The position numbers and the translations under genes are program-made. A DNA stretch of 42,818 bases, from contig JAJRWF010000153.1 in NCBI GenBank assembly GCA_024276905.1, positions 1 through 42,818 on the forward strand, written 5' to 3'. The notes under the pieces were generated by a model. That model was not told the DNA's origin, searched no databases, and saw nothing but the letters and a program-made list of their open reading frames with translations. The DNA is from Deltaproteobacteria bacterium (GTDB taxonomy: Bacteria; Desulfobacterota; Desulfuromonadia; Desulfuromonadales; Geopsychrobacteraceae). Below, in pieces: positions 33,911-42,818 of this stretch. Each line of letters begins with the position of its first letter. Position 1 is the first letter of the stretch.

Positions 33911-34927
33911 ATGAAGGATCTGTTGCAAAAACTGGAGAAAGATGCTCTTGCCGCAATTTCCCGCGCGGAATCTGCTGCGGTTCTGCAGGATGTTCGGGTC
34001 TCCTTTCTGGGAAAAAAAGGTGCCGTCACCGAGATCATGAAGGGGATGCGCGATCTGACTCCTGAAGAGCGTCCGGCTATCGGAGCCTTGGTCAACAGTC
34101 TCAAGGAAGTGCTTGAAAAAGCATTTACTGAACGTGGCGGCGCTTTGCAACAAGCTGCCGTCGCCGAGCGGTTGGCGTCAGAGAAACTCGATATCACCCT
34201 TCCTGGCAGGGGCTCGTTTACCGGTTCAAAACACCCGGTAACCCTGGTAACGGAAGAGATCGTAGAGCTCTTTGGCGGATTGGGGTTCAGTGTTGAAGAA
34301 GGCCCGGAAATTGAGCAGGACGTCTATAATTTCGAAGCACTGAATATCCCCAAGGACCACCCTGCGCGCGATATGCAGGATACCTTCTACGTCAGCGATG
34401 ACGTCGTATTGCGCACACATACTTCGCCGGTACAGATTCGCTCGATGCTCAAGCAGAAGCCACCATTACGGGTGATCGCTCCCGGGACCGTTTATCGCCG
34501 GGATTCAGATCTGACCCACAGTCCGATGTTTCATCAGATTGAAGGTTTTCTGGTCGATCGGAATGTCACTTTCGGTGACCTGAAGGGCATACTGACACAC
34601 TTTTTGAACAACTACTTCGGGAAGGGGCTGGAAGTGCGTTTTCGCCCGTCATTTTTCCCCTTTACCGAGCCCAGTGCCGAAGTGGATATTGCCTGCGTTA
34701 TCTGTAGCGGTAAGGGGTGTCGGGTTTGCAGTGGAACCGGTTGGCTGGAGATCCTTGGTTGCGGCATGATTGATCCCGAAGTTTTTAAGTCGGTTGATTA
34801 CGATGCCGAGCAACTCAGTGGTTTCGCTTTCGGCATGGGACTGGAACGGATTGCCATGCTTAAATATGGCGTCAGTGACCTGCGACTCTTTTTTGAAAAC
34901 GATCTGCGTTTTCTGCAGCAGTTTTAA
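33911..34927 (+). CDS. pheS: Phenylalanyl-tRNA synthetase alpha subunit
   Basis: 338 residues from the ATG at 33911; the in-frame extension back to 33863 is hydrophobic and foreign to the family. Charges tRNA-Phe as an alpha2beta2 complex with PheT. The N-terminal coiled-coil tRNA-binding region covers about residues 1-90. Class II motifs include '[19 protein letters not shown]' near residue 103, '[19 protein letters not shown]' in the middle, '[10 protein letters not shown]' and the C-terminal '[17 protein letters not shown]'. No strong ribosome-binding site precedes the ATG. No T-box was seen. pheT starts 21 bases downstream. Confidence 0.96.
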   Translation: MKDLLQKLEKDALAAISRAESAAVLQDVRVSFLGKKGAVTEIMKGMRDLTPEERPAIGALVNSLKEVLEKAFTERGGALQQAAVAERLASEKLDITLPGRGSFTGSKHPVTLVTEEIVELFGGLGFSVEEGPEIEQDVYNFEALNIPKDHPARDMQDTFYVSDDVVLRTHTSPVQIRSMLKQKPPLRVIAPGTVYRRDSDLTHSPMFHQIEGFLVDRNVTFGDLKGILTHFLNNYFGKGLEVRFRPSFFPFTEPSAEVDIACVICSGKGCRVCSGTGWLEILGCGMIDPEVFKSVDYDAEQLSGFAFGMGLERIAMLKYGVSDLRLFFENDLRFLQQF

Positions 34928-34948
34928 TCCAGATATAAGGTTGATTCG

Positions 34949-37363
34949 ATGATTGTAACCTACAATTGGCTTAAAGAATTTGTCGATTTTGACTACAGCC
35001 CGCAGGAACTTGCTGATCGCCTGACCATGGCGGGCCTTGAAGTCGAGGGAATGACCTCGATCGGTGAAGGGCTAGACAGTGTTGTTGTGGCACGTCTGGA
35101 TGCGGTAGAACGGCACCCGGATGCAGATCGCTTGACGGTCTGCAGGGTCGACAAGGGAGATGAAGTTGTGCAGGTGGTCTGTGGTGCCACCAACCACAAG
35201 GCTGGAGATCTGGTCGCGCTGGCACAACCCGGTTCGCTTCTGCCCGGGGACTTCAAGATCAAAAAATCAAAAATCCGTGGTCAGGTCTCGCTGGGGATGC
35301 TCTGTTCGGAGAAGGAACTTGGACTCTCCGGTGAGGCGGACGGGATTCTGATTCTTGATGCCTCCTGTCAGGTTGGTGTCCCGGTTTTCGAGGCTCTTCA
35401 GCTCAAGGATACAGCCCTGGAGATCGGTTTGACCCCGAATCGTCCTGATTGTCTCAGTGTTGTCGGGATCGCGCGCGAAGTTGCAGCAATGTGCGGTCAG
35501 TCGCTGCGTCTGCCCGCGGTTGAAATCTCTGCGGGTGGGGCAGATATCTCAACGGCCTGTCGGGTTGAGATCGACGATCCACAGGGTTGTCCCCGCTATG
35601 CTGCGCGAATGGTGCGTAACGTCAAAATTGGTCCTTCGCCGGACTGGATGGTTCAGCGACTCGAAAGTGTCGGCATGCGTTCGATCAATAATGTTGTCGA
35701 TGTGACAAACTACGTGATGATGGAACTCGGACATCCGCTGCATGCTTTCGATTTTCGTGAACTTGGTGAAGCTAGAATTGTTGTCAGGCGCGCAAGCGAG
35801 GGAGAATCCTTCATTGCTCTTGATGATAGCGAGCATAAGCTTAATTCCGAGGATCTGATGATTTGTGACGGTGAGAGACCGGTCGCCATGGCTGGTGTCA
35901 TGGGCGGACAAAATTCGGAAGTCCGGGAGGACACGGCAACGGTCCTGCTCGAGGCGGCCTATTTTAATCCGGTATCTATCCGTCGCACCAGCAAGAGACA
36001 TGGCCTGCATACTGAATCGTCCCACCGCTTCGAGCGAGGTGCTGATGTGGATATGGTACCGGTTGCGCTGGAACGGGCGGCTGCTCTGATCGCTGAACTG
36101 GCCGGTGGAGAGATCGCTGCCGGTCAGATTGACAATTATCCGGCCGTGCTACAGAAGGTGAATATCCGGCTGAGTGCTGAGAAAGCCGGCAAGTTGCTCG
36201 GTATTCAAATCGATCAGGACCGGATCCGTACACTGCTCGAAGGGATCGGTTTGGCGGTCGCACCCGGCAAGTCCGATGCCCCTGGATTTCTTGATGTCGC
36301 GGTACCGAGTTTTCGTCCCGATCTTGAGCGAGAGGTCGATCTGATTGAAGAGGTCGCGCGACTCTACGGGTATGACAATATCCCGGTTACCATGCCGGAG
36401 GCTAGCCTGGAATCTCAGCCTGCCAGAGTTGAACTTAAATATGAGGGACAGATACGTAACCTGCTGGTTGGATGTGGCTTTTCCGAAGCCATAAATTATT
36501 CATTTGTTGCTCCGGATGCGGCGGCAAAACTTCAATTGGATGCAGATGATCCGCGCCTTGATGCGGTCCGTGTTCTTAACCCCCTGACCGAAGATCAGGC
36601 GGTGATGAGAACAAGCCTGGTGCCAAGCATGCTTGAAACGCTGGCGCGCAACCTGGCATATCGCACCACGGATCTGCACCTGTTTGAAATGAGACCGGTA
36701 TTTTTTACCGCGACAGGCGAGACCGCCAGCCGTCAGGAGTTGCACCTGGTGGCGGCAATTACTGGAACCAGGGCACCGCTCAGCTGGTCTCAGCCTGGTG
36801 AAGCCGTGGATTTCTTTGATCTGAAAGGGGTCATTGAGAAGTTGTTGGCGGTTCTGGGTGTCAAGGACGTGCATTTTTCTGCTGAAAAGACCGAACCTTA
36901 CTTGCATCCCGGCAAGTCGGCAAGGGTTGGTCGTGGTGAAGTGACACTCGGGGTTGTCGGTGAAGTTCATCCCCATGTGCAGCAGGAGTTTGATCTCGAT
37001 CAGCCGGTTTATGTTTTTGACCTGAATCTCGATAAACTTTTCAAGGGTTCAGGACAGCATAAAGCATTTTATATTCCGTCAAAGTTTCCTGCGGTTGAAA
37101 GAGACAGCGCGTTGCTGATAGACGAGGCGGTTGAGGCCGTAAGGGTTCTGGATATTGCCCGGAAAAACCTTGGTAAATTCGGTCAAGATGCTGTAATCTT
37201 TGATGTTTATCGGGGTAAGGGCATCCCGGAGGGTAAGAAGAGTCTCGCTTTGCGGGTGAGATACGAATCGGCCGAGAAAACCCTTACCGAGGAAGAGATT
37301 ACCAAGGCGCACGGCAGGTTGGTCAGATCTCTCTGTCATCAATTAGGGGCCGAAATACGCTAA
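34949..37363 (+). CDS. pheT: Phenylalanyl-tRNA synthetase beta subunit
   Basis: 804 residues, full length. Forms the PheRS tetramer with PheS and carries the editing site. The N-terminal 'MIVTYNWLKEFVDF' and the tRNA-binding EMAP/OB domain (about residues 40-150) with 'VVCGATNHKAGDLVALA' are followed by the B3/B4 editing domain ('NNVVDVTNYVMMELGHPLHAFD' in substance near residue 255), the B5 domain, the inactive class II core and the C-terminal ferredoxin-like anticodon domain ending near 'GRLVRSLCHQLGAEI'. Ends in TAA, 98 bases before ihfA. Confidence 0.96.
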   Translation: MIVTYNWLKEFVDFDYSPQELADRLTMAGLEVEGMTSIGEGLDSVVVARLDAVERHPDADRLTVCRVDKGDEVVQVVCGATNHKAGDLVALAQPGSLLPGDFKIKKSKIRGQVSLGMLCSEKELGLSGEADGILILDASCQVGVPVFEALQLKDTALEIGLTPNRPDCLSVVGIAREVAAMCGQSLRLPAVEISAGGADISTACRVEIDDPQGCPRYAARMVRNVKIGPSPDWMVQRLESVGMRSINNVVDVTNYVMMELGHPLHAFDFRELGEARIVVRRASEGESFIALDDSEHKLNSEDLMICDGERPVAMAGVMGGQNSEVREDTATVLLEAAYFNPVSIRRTSKRHGLHTESSHRFERGADVDMVPVALERAAALIAELAGGEIAAGQIDNYPAVLQKVNIRLSAEKAGKLLGIQIDQDRIRTLLEGIGLAVAPGKSDAPGFLDVAVPSFRPDLEREVDLIEEVARLYGYDNIPVTMPEASLESQPARVELKYEGQIRNLLVGCGFSEAINYSFVAPDAAAKLQLDADDPRLDAVRVLNPLTEDQAVMRTSLVPSMLETLARNLAYRTTDLHLFEMRPVFFTATGETASRQELHLVAAITGTRAPLSWSQPGEAVDFFDLKGVIEKLLAVLGVKDVHFSAEKTEPYLHPGKSARVGRGEVTLGVVGEVHPHVQQEFDLDQPVYVFDLNLDKLFKGSGQHKAFYIPSKFPAVERDSALLIDEAVEAVRVLDIARKNLGKFGQDAVIFDVYRGKGIPEGKKSLALRVRYESAEKTLTEEEITKAHGRLVRSLCHQLGAEIR

Positions 37364-37369
37364 AAAGTG

Positions 37370-37398
37370 TTGCGGTGGTTTCCCCCCTGTGATATAAA
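37370..37398 (+). promoter_or_regulatory. Predicted sigma70 promoter for ihfA
   Basis: TTGCGG (37370-37375), a 17-base spacer and TATAAA (37393-37398). It lies just after pheT, so ihfA can be expressed apart from pheST. Pattern match only. Confidence 0.6.
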
Positions 37399-37461
37399 AC
37401 CTGAAATATCAAGTAGATAGTAGTCATAATGCAGACCTGCCACTAGATCGCAGGAGGGAAC

Positions 37462-37740
37462 ATGACAAAGGCTGATCTGATTGAAAGTGTGTATCTGGCG
37501 ACCGGTTTCTCTAAAAAGGAATCGGCAGCGATCGTTGAGTTGGTCTTCGATTTGATGAAAGAGACACTCGAGGACGGCGAAAAGATCAAGATCGCCGGCT
37601 TCGGCAACTTTGTCGTCAAGGAGAAAGCCTCCAGGCGCGGACGTAATCCGCAAACTGGCAACGAAATCGAAATCTCGGCCCGCCGAATCCTGACCTTCAA
37701 GCCGAGTCAGGTTCTCAAGGCCGCGATTAACTCGAACTAG
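37462..37740 (+). CDS. ihfA: Integration host factor alpha subunit
   Basis: 92 residues of the HU/IHF DNA-bending family. The position directly after pheT is the classical ihfA locus, which decides alpha over HU or ihfB. '[20 protein letters not shown]' opens the protein; the DNA-binding beta arm has '[14 protein letters not shown]' with the Pro that intercalates in the minor groove near residue 65. '[13 protein letters not shown]' precedes it. GGAGGG upstream of the ATG. Followed 14 bases later by the MerR-like gene. Confidence 0.93.
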   Translation: MTKADLIESVYLATGFSKKESAAIVELVFDLMKETLEDGEKIKIAGFGNFVVKEKASRRGRNPQTGNEIEISARRILTFKPSQVLKAAINSN

Positions 37741-37754
37741 GCTGCACTGTTGCG

Positions 37755-38111
37755 GTGGCGGGCTTAATCCCCGACAAAATTTATTTTAAAATCGGTGAAG
37801 TTGCTGAGATTGTTGGCGTGAAGCCACATGTCCTGCGTTACTGGGAAACAGAATTCAAGTCGTTAAAACCGGTCAAGAGTCGCACCAATCAACGACTCTA
37901 CCGGCGTGAAGATATCGAACAGGCCCTGCTGATAAAGTCGTTACTTTATCAGCAGGGCTTTACTGTCAGCGGCGCCCGCCACCAGTTGAAACAGAATCGT
38001 TCTGCATCAAACCCTGCCTGCCCGTCAACCGTCAACCTTGATACTGTCATCGAACGTCTGCGCTGTTTGTGCGAGTGTTTGCGTAACGACATTGAAGGGG
38101 ATGACAGGTGA
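37755..38111 (+). CDS. MerR-like transcriptional regulator
   Basis: 118 residues from a GTG start. The N-terminal winged-helix domain (about residues 10-75) has '[20 protein letters not shown]' in substance and '[14 protein letters not shown]', typical of MerR DNA binding. The short C-terminal part (residues about 80-118) has several Cys ('RCLCECLRN') but no recognisable effector domain. A MerR-like gene next to ihfA is common in bacteria of this group; its targets are unknown. Positions 37923-37958 inside the gene form a perfect 16-bp inverted repeat. Its TGA overlaps the surE GTG start. Confidence 0.88.
   Translation: MAGLIPDKIYFKIGEVAEIVGVKPHVLRYWETEFKSLKPVKSRTNQRLYRREDIEQALLIKSLLYQQGFTVSGARHQLKQNRSASNPACPSTVNLDTVIERLRCLCECLRNDIEGDDR
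37923..37958. repeat. Perfect 16-bp inverted repeat inside MerR-like gene
   Basis: GCCCTGCTGATAAAGT (37923-37938) and its exact complement at 37943-37958, with a CGTT loop. Two further pairs (one G-U, one A-U) extend the stem to 18 bp. The region also codes normally for residues of the helix after the winged-helix domain ('[12 protein letters not shown]'). Confidence 0.98.
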
Positions 38112-38863
38112 GTTTCGTGCTGGCGACTAATGATGACGGGATCCACTCGCCCGGCCTCGCTGCGCTGGCCGAAACGGTGTCCGAGGTCGAACCCGTGGTT
38201 GTGGTCGCTCCAGATCGCAATCGCAGTGCTATCGGCCATGCCCTGACGCTTGATTCCCCCTTGCGCGCCGAAGAAATTCGCAGCGGTGTTTTTGCCGTTG
38301 ACGGGACACCAACCGACTGTGTGAACCTGGGTGTTCATGGCCTGGTAGGCGGGACGCCGAAACTGGTTGTCTCCGGAATCAATCTCGGGGCGAATCTGGG
38401 CGATGATATTACCTATTCCGGTACTGTTTGCGCCGCGATGGAGGCTGCACTTATGGGCTTTCCAGCGATTGCATTTTCTCTCGACGCAAGAGAGTTTGCT
38501 ACCGATGATTTGACCCGTGCCGCCGAGGTTGTCGACTATCTGGTACGTTATGTCCTGGCTGCCGGCCTGCCTCCGGGGATTTTTCTCAATGTCAATGTTC
38601 CTTCCGGTGCGATCACGGGGATCCGACTGACCCGTCAGGGAAAGAGACATTACGGTGAAGGGCTGGTGCACAAGACAGATCCGCGTGGCCGCAGTTACTA
38701 CTGGATCGGTGGTGGTCTTGCCGGTTTTGAGGATATCCCCGGCAGTGATTGCAACGCTGTTGCTGCGGGTCTGGTGTCAATTACTCCCTTGCGAACCGGT
38801 CTGACCAGCGAAGCTGCGTTGGAGCAACTGGCTGACTGGGACCTTTCTTTTTCTATGGATTGA
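38108..38863 (+). CDS. surE: 5'-nucleotidase SurE
   Basis: 251 residues from a GTG start that overlaps the MerR-like stop. A metal-dependent nucleoside-monophosphate phosphatase linked to stationary-phase survival. The metal-binding Asp pair is in '[10 protein letters not shown]' at the N-terminus, followed by '[14 protein letters not shown]' near residue 36 and '[20 protein letters not shown]' near residue 87 with the metal-binding Asn. First gene of surE-pcm-yqaA-nlpD-rpoS, which resembles the surE-pcm-nlpD-rpoS order of Proteobacteria. Confidence 0.96.
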   Translation: MSFVLATNDDGIHSPGLAALAETVSEVEPVVVVAPDRNRSAIGHALTLDSPLRAEEIRSGVFAVDGTPTDCVNLGVHGLVGGTPKLVVSGINLGANLGDDITYSGTVCAAMEAALMGFPAIAFSLDAREFATDDLTRAAEVVDYLVRYVLAAGLPPGIFLNVNVPSGAITGIRLTRQGKRHYGEGLVHKTDPRGRSYYWIGGGLAGFEDIPGSDCNAVAAGLVSITPLRTGLTSEAALEQLADWDLSFSMD

Positions 38864-38866
38864 TTA

Positions 38867-39520
38867 ATGGATTATGCTGTTGCACGGCGCCGGATGGTTG
38901 AATCACAGATCATACGGCGTAGTATCACCGACCAGTCGGTCATTGACGCCTTGTTGAAGACGCCGCGACATCTGTTCGTTGACGAAGGTCTGCGCCCGCA
39001 TGCCTATTCTGACGCATCCTTGCCAATCGGTGAAAAGCAGACCATCTCCCAGCCGTATATGGTTGCGGCCATGACGGCGGCGCTTGGTCTTGAGGGCGGT
39101 GAGCGAATCCTTGAAATCGGGACCGGCTCCGGTTATCAGACGGCGGTTCTTTCTCATCTTGTCAGCCGGGTTTATACGATCGAGCGTATCGCCACACTTG
39201 CCGGTCGTGCGCGTCGCGTTTTCGACCAACTGAGCCTGACCAACGTTAATCTCAAGGTTGGAGACGGGACCGTCGGCTGGAAAGATCAGGCGCCGTTCGA
39301 TGGTATTATCGTAACTGCGGGGGCTCCGGAGATCCCGACTGAATTTCTTGACCAGCTTGATGTCGGCGCACCACTGGTTGTCCCGGTCGGTCCACTTGAC
39401 CAACAGATCCTGCTCCGCCTGGTGCGCACCGAAGATGGACGCTTCAGTCGCGAGGAATTGATGGATTGCCGTTTCGTTCCATTGATCGGCGAGACGGGCT
39501 GGATGGATAATGGGTGCTGA
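38867..39520 (+). CDS. pcm: Protein-L-isoaspartate O-methyltransferase
   Basis: 217 residues. Methylates isoaspartyl residues with SAM to start repair of aged proteins. Motif I is '[18 protein letters not shown]' near residue 82; '[20 protein letters not shown]' lies near residue 47, with the substrate-binding Ser-Gln-Pro. '[14 protein letters not shown]' is motif post-I. Its end overlaps the start of the yqaA-like gene by 11 bases. No ATG alternative is better than 38867. Confidence 0.96.
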   Translation: MDYAVARRRMVESQIIRRSITDQSVIDALLKTPRHLFVDEGLRPHAYSDASLPIGEKQTISQPYMVAAMTAALGLEGGERILEIGTGSGYQTAVLSHLVSRVYTIERIATLAGRARRVFDQLSLTNVNLKVGDGTVGWKDQAPFDGIIVTAGAPEIPTEFLDQLDVGAPLVVPVGPLDQQILLRLVRTEDGRFSREELMDCRFVPLIGETGWMDNGC

Positions 39521-40157
39521 AGAAACGTCATCTTCGATCCCGGAGACCCCTGCCGGAAAATCACAATTGAAACGCATCTATGACTGGGTCCTGTCGTGGG
39601 CTGGAACTCCTTATGCCGTGCCGATGCTGGTAGTGTTGGCTTTTGCTGAAGCCTCTTTTTTCCCTATACCGCCTGACGTTCTGTTGATTGCTCTGAGTCT
39701 TGCACGTCCACGCAGTGCCATGCGCTATGCCCTGGCGGCAGCGCTGGGCTCGGTCTGTGGTGGCGTGCTCGGATACGGTATCGGCTACAGCCTCTGGTCT
39801 CTGACTGCTGACTGGTTCTTTACCTATATTCCAGGCTTTACCCCGGATCTTTTTCAGCAGGTCGGTGACCTTTTTGCTCGTTATGATTTCTGGACTGTCT
39901 TCGCTGCTGGTTTCACCCCGATTCCGTACAAGGTTTTTACTATTGCCGCCGGTGTTTTCAAGATAAATCTGCCGGTATTTATTCTCGCATCCCTGGTCAG
40001 CCGTTCCTTACGTTTTTACCTGGTTGCCTGGCTGTTGCGGCGTTACGGTGATCGCGCCCGGGCCTTTATTGAGCGTTATTTCAACCTGTTGACACTATTG
40101 GTACTGTCTCTGGTCATTCTAACTCTGGTCATCTGGAAATTTTTCCCGCATAATTGA
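39510..40157 (+). CDS. YqaA/DedA-like (VTT domain) membrane protein
   Basis: 215 residues with about five hydrophobic segments and a soluble N-terminal 30 residues. The VTT/SNARE-associated motif appears as '[20 protein letters not shown]' near residue 45 and '[20 protein letters not shown]' near residue 130, characteristic of YqaA-type DedA relatives. These proteins probably scramble or transport lipids in the inner membrane; no specific substrate can be read here. It overlaps pcm and is followed by nlpD, so it is a member of the same stationary-phase gene group. Confidence 0.88.
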   Translation: MGAEETSSSIPETPAGKSQLKRIYDWVLSWAGTPYAVPMLVVLAFAEASFFPIPPDVLLIALSLARPRSAMRYALAAALGSVCGGVLGYGIGYSLWSLTADWFFTYIPGFTPDLFQQVGDLFARYDFWTVFAAGFTPIPYKVFTIAAGVFKINLPVFILASLVSRSLRFYLVAWLLRRYGDRARAFIERYFNLLTLLVLSLVILTLVIWKFFPHN

Positions 40158-40192
40158 GCCTTGACGACCTGACAATGGAACCAAGAGGGGTT

Positions 40193-40999
40193 ATGAAAGC
40201 AGCCGGTCTAATCTTTCAGCGAACAGGAAATTCGAACAACATACTGCTGTTGTCGTTTGTCCTTGTTCTGTTGCTGTCAGGCTGTATACGTCAGGGGATT
40301 TATCATTCGGTTACCCCGGGCCAGACGCTCTACCGTATTAGCAAAACCTATGAGGTTGACGAGGCCTACCTGGCACGAATCAACGGAATCCCCAATCCGA
40401 CGCAGTTGCGGGTCGGTACCCGGATTTTCATCCCCGGTGCACGCCGCACAAAATATGTTCCGGCAACGGTTCCCGGATATTCCGGCAGCGGTAAAAAATC
40501 TCCGGTCAAGTCGGTAAGGGCACAGAAAAAAAATATACCTCAGGCCAGACGCAAGACTGCATCGTCCAATCACATTGTCCGGAAAACCCAGAGAACAGCC
40601 ATTCCCAGCCGGAAAAAATCCCAGGTAGACATTAAGCTTCAGTGGCCGTTGCGCGGCAAAATTCTACGAGCTTTTGGTGAAAGCCATAAAGGAGGCGGCA
40701 AGGGGGTTGAAATTGCTGCCCTGGAGGGTAGCAAGGTTCGTGCTGCTGCTGCAGGCAAGGTAATTTACAGTGGCGATGGCGTCCAGGGATTCGGTCATCT
40801 GATGATTCTTCAACATGAAAATGACATCTTTACCGTCTATGGGTTCAACAGTCGCAACTACGTTAAGCAGGGGCAGTTCGTCAGTCAAGGTGAGCGGATT
40901 GCGAGTTCAGGACGGCCTCCTTCGGGTGGAAGCAGTCGTTTGCACTTCGAGGTGCGGGTCGGCAAGAAGGCGGTTGATCCAATTTTGTACTTGCCATGA
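40193..40999 (+). CDS. nlpD: NlpD-like LysM/LytM lipoprotein
   Basis: 268 residues from the ATG at 40193 (AGAGGGG upstream), giving a lipoprotein signal with lipobox 'LLSGC'; the TTG at 40154 and the ATG at 40175 are weaker starts. A LysM domain (about residues 45-90) binds peptidoglycan. A basic linker (residues about 95-160) leads to a C-terminal M23/LytM domain. The catalytic zinc ligands are degenerate: the HxxxD motif is replaced in 'GKGVEIAALEG' and the later His in 'VYGFNSRNY', while 'RLHFEVR' remains. This matches E. coli NlpD, which activates a cell-wall amidase rather than cutting itself. It precedes rpoS. Confidence 0.92.
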   Translation: MKAAGLIFQRTGNSNNILLLSFVLVLLLSGCIRQGIYHSVTPGQTLYRISKTYEVDEAYLARINGIPNPTQLRVGTRIFIPGARRTKYVPATVPGYSGSGKKSPVKSVRAQKKNIPQARRKTASSNHIVRKTQRTAIPSRKKSQVDIKLQWPLRGKILRAFGESHKGGGKGVEIAALEGSKVRAAAAGKVIYSGDGVQGFGHLMILQHENDIFTVYGFNSRNYVKQGQFVSQGERIASSGRPPSGGSSRLHFEVRVGKKAVDPILYLP

Positions 41000-41081
41000 A
41001 AAGCCTTGATCTTTTAGACTGCGTTCTGTAGAGTTTTTTAATGATTGTGTTTCCAGTCGCTGCCGAGGGTGCCGGGGAGAA

Positions 41082-42071
41082 ATGATGGACGAGTATCTGT
41101 CAGACTTTGAAAATGGTGGTACGCCGGGACGTACCTCTGAAGATGAGGGCTTTGAGGGTTTTGCAGTTATCCAGCCTCAGAAGCCGAAGGCTCCTGTTGC
41201 AGCAGACAAAAAGCGCTCGTTTGCAGATGAAGACACCGAACATTCCGTCGACGCGATCAAACTTTATTTGAAAGAAATTCAGAAGGGCACTCTTCTGACC
41301 GCGCAGGACGAACGGGATCTCGCTGAACGGATTGATCAGGGGGATATGGCGGCCCGTGACCGCATGATCGAATCCAACCTGCGTCTGGTTGTCAAGATCG
41401 CCAAACGTTACATGAATCGCGGTCTGCCTTTTCTCGATCTTATCGAGGAAGGGAACATGGGGTTGATCAAGGCTGTTGAGCGTTTCAAGGTCAGCAAGGG
41501 GTGTCGATTTTCTACCTATGCAACCTGGTGGGTGCGGCAGTCGATAGAGCGCGCCCTGGTCAATCAGAGTCGAACCATCCGCTTGCCGGTTCATGTTGCC
41601 GACGATATCAACAAACTGGTGAAGATCAGTCGCGAGTTGACGCAACGTCTCAAGCGTGAGCCGACTCGCACCGAGATAGCGGATGCGATGGGCTGTGATG
41701 AAAAATATGTCCGGCGGATGCAGGTACTGGTCAAAAAAACCTACTCGATTGAACATCCGATGGGTGAGAATAACGATTACAGCCTGATCGACACCATCGA
41801 GGATAAATCTGCGGTCGATCCCGAGGCCATCATCCAGGATCTGGATCGTTTCGGTCAGGTGCTTGAGTGGATGGATGATCTCTCGGAAACCGAACGTGAG
41901 ATTCTGGCGCTGCGTTTCGGGTTGAACGACCGCGAACCCCAGACCCTGGATACAATTGGCCAGCAGTTTGGAGTTACGCGTGAGCGGATCAGGCAGATTG
42001 AAGCGAAGAGTTTGACCAAGTTGCGTAAGGTTCTGGCCGAAAAAATGTCCGGAACACAGGATGAGGGCTGA
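41082..42071 (+). CDS. rpoS: RNA polymerase sigma factor RpoS
   Basis: 329 residues. Regions 1.2-2.4 ('[20 protein letters not shown]', '[19 protein letters not shown]', '[18 protein letters not shown]') bind core polymerase and the -10; region 3 follows; region 4.2 ('[20 protein letters not shown]') binds the -35. The short N-terminal region lacks the large insert of RpoD. Placement after surE-pcm-yqaA-nlpD identifies RpoS, the general stress and stationary-phase factor. ATGATG at the start leaves 41082 or 41085; GGGGAG favours the second. 82 bases separate it from nlpD and may hold promoter elements. Confidence 0.93.
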   Translation: MMDEYLSDFENGGTPGRTSEDEGFEGFAVIQPQKPKAPVAADKKRSFADEDTEHSVDAIKLYLKEIQKGTLLTAQDERDLAERIDQGDMAARDRMIESNLRLVVKIAKRYMNRGLPFLDLIEEGNMGLIKAVERFKVSKGCRFSTYATWWVRQSIERALVNQSRTIRLPVHVADDINKLVKISRELTQRLKREPTRTEIADAMGCDEKYVRRMQVLVKKTYSIEHPMGENNDYSLIDTIEDKSAVDPEAIIQDLDRFGQVLEWMDDLSETEREILALRFGLNDREPQTLDTIGQQFGVTRERIRQIEAKSLTKLRKVLAEKMSGTQDEG

Positions 42072-42108
42072 GCTGAACCTTTGAAACGATGACGGAGTTA
42101 AAAACAGA

Positions 42109-42624
42109 ATGGACAAGCTGAAGGCGATTATTCGCGACATTCCGGACTTTCCCAAAAAAGGGATAGTCTTCAAGGATATTACGACACTGTTGGCTGATGC
42201 ACGCAGTTTTCATCGGATGATCGATCTGCTTGCACATCGCTATGTGGGTGAAAAGATTGATCAAATCGTGGGCATAGAGGCCCGTGGTTTTATCCTCGGG
42301 TCGGCACTGGCCTATAAACTGGGAACAGGAATCACCCTGGTGCGCAAGCCGGGTAAACTGCCCTACAAGACCCGCAGTATCAGTTATGCGCTCGAATATG
42401 GAACCGATTCCCTTGAAATTCACGAAGATGCTTTCAGCACGGGTGATCGGGTGATTGTTGCCGATGATCTGCTGGCGACCGGCGGCACTATGGCCGCCGT
42501 CGTAGATCTTGTCAGTCAGTGTGGCGCCACAATTCACGAATGTGCTTTTATGGCCGAGCTCGAATTTCTCAATGGTCGTGAAAAACTCCCGGACGGCAAG
42601 GTTTACAGTCTGCTGAAATTCTAG
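42109..42624 (+). CDS. apt: Adenine phosphoribosyltransferase
   Basis: 171 residues. Salvages adenine to AMP using PRPP. '[20 protein letters not shown]' at the N-terminus, '[18 protein letters not shown]' near residue 60, '[10 protein letters not shown]' near residue 82 and the PRPP-binding loop '[12 protein letters not shown]' near residue 118 are the family hallmarks. It follows rpoS by 37 bases and may share its transcript. About 110 non-coding bases follow, with only a small ACGGG/CCCGT hairpin. Confidence 0.96.
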   Translation: MDKLKAIIRDIPDFPKKGIVFKDITTLLADARSFHRMIDLLAHRYVGEKIDQIVGIEARGFILGSALAYKLGTGITLVRKPGKLPYKTRSISYALEYGTDSLEIHEDAFSTGDRVIVADDLLATGGTMAAVVDLVSQCGATIHECAFMAELEFLNGREKLPDGKVYSLLKF

Positions 42625-42732
42625 AATCAGTAAAGATTGGCCTCTGCCCTGTAACGAGCGACGGGACACCCGTTACTGCTCTTGTCTCAGGATGAATTCG
42701 TCCTAACCTGCAAATCCAGCCACACTGTCGAT

Positions 42733-42818
42733 CTAATCTTTGTGCTGGTCATATATCCGCGGATCGAGTATAAAGGAAACTCCTTCATCCTCGGAGAATC
42801 TGGCATTGAGTTTAAAAG
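42733..42818 (-). CDS. 3' end of an unidentified gene, cut by window
   Basis: On the - strand the last 86 bases give an open frame ending in TAG at 42733-42735. The visible 27 or so residues end 'GVSFILDPRIYDQHKD', a plausible soluble protein tail. The fragment is too short to assign to a family. The convergent layout with apt and the protein-like composition support a real gene, but the frame could be chance. Confidence 0.35.
   Translation of the reverse strand, partial: FKLNARFSEDEGVSFILDPRIYDQHKD

Noticed and set aside
40680-40999. Active M23 endopeptidase in the nlpD-like gene
   Set aside because: The zinc-binding HxxxD motif and the later His are missing, so an amidase activator role is more likely.

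Overview
The window is a housekeeping stretch of a bacterial chromosome with moderate G+C. Gene content and order fit a deltaproteobacterium of the Desulfuromonadales/Geobacter type: lptE-holA-rpsT-murJ, yceD-rpmF-plsX-fab-acpP, glyA-dCMP deaminase-nrdR-rib-nusB, thrS-infC-rpmI-rplT-pheST-ihfA-merR, and surE-pcm-yqaA-nlpD-rpoS. The taxon is inferred from gene order and protein resemblance only, without a database search. I see no phage, transposon, CRISPR array or integrated element. Nearly all genes lie on the + strand; the exceptions are rpsT, fxsA, mazG, an acyl-CoA synthetase and a partial gene at the right edge.

Layout. 1-5.2 kb: a chemotaxis-type signalling block (HEAT-repeat protein cut by the window edge, CheR, CheB, a GAF-domain protein, a CheY-like receiver). 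5.3-11.8 kb: infA, leuS, lptE, holA, rpsT (opposite strand) and murJ. 11.9-13.3 kb: fxsA and mazG on the - strand. 13.5-19.8 kb: the ribosome/phospholipid/fatty-acid operon yceD-rpmF-plsX-fabH-fabD-fabG-acpP-fabF behind a good sigma70 promoter. 19.8-26.7 kb: rpiB, glyA, dCMP deaminase, nrdR, ribD-ribE-ribBA-ribH and nusB. 26.8-30.1 kb: hom facing an acyl-CoA synthetase across a bidirectional terminator and a 7-bp tandem repeat. 30.3-38.1 kb: tRNA-Val(GAC), thrS, infC, rpmI, rplT, pheS, pheT, ihfA and a MerR-like gene. 38.1-42.6 kb: surE-pcm-yqaA-nlpD-rpoS-apt.

Three housekeeping genes that should be intact are interrupted. holA changes frame at an A8 run that contains a dnaX-like A AAA AAG heptamer in the correct phase. 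fabF and glyA each have an in-frame TAA exactly where a Glu codon (GAA) is expected, and in both an in-frame ATG follows within 0-3 bases. Each protein continues perfectly on the far side. Whether this is recoding, stop-restart translation, real mutation or sequence error cannot be settled from the sequence alone; error is a serious possibility because three essential-type genes are hit in 13 kb. TAA is the normal stop of many neighbouring genes, so a general reassignment is not supported.

Other points of interest are infC beginning at a forced AUA start codon behind a perfect Shine-Dalgarno sequence, a perfect 16-bp inverted repeat inside the MerR-like coding sequence, an intrinsic terminator placed only 16 bases before the thrS start codon, and a nine-copy CCCAACG microsatellite. 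Apart from the interrupted genes and these regulatory oddities, the window looks like ordinary core genome; I did not find a convincing new multi-gene system.
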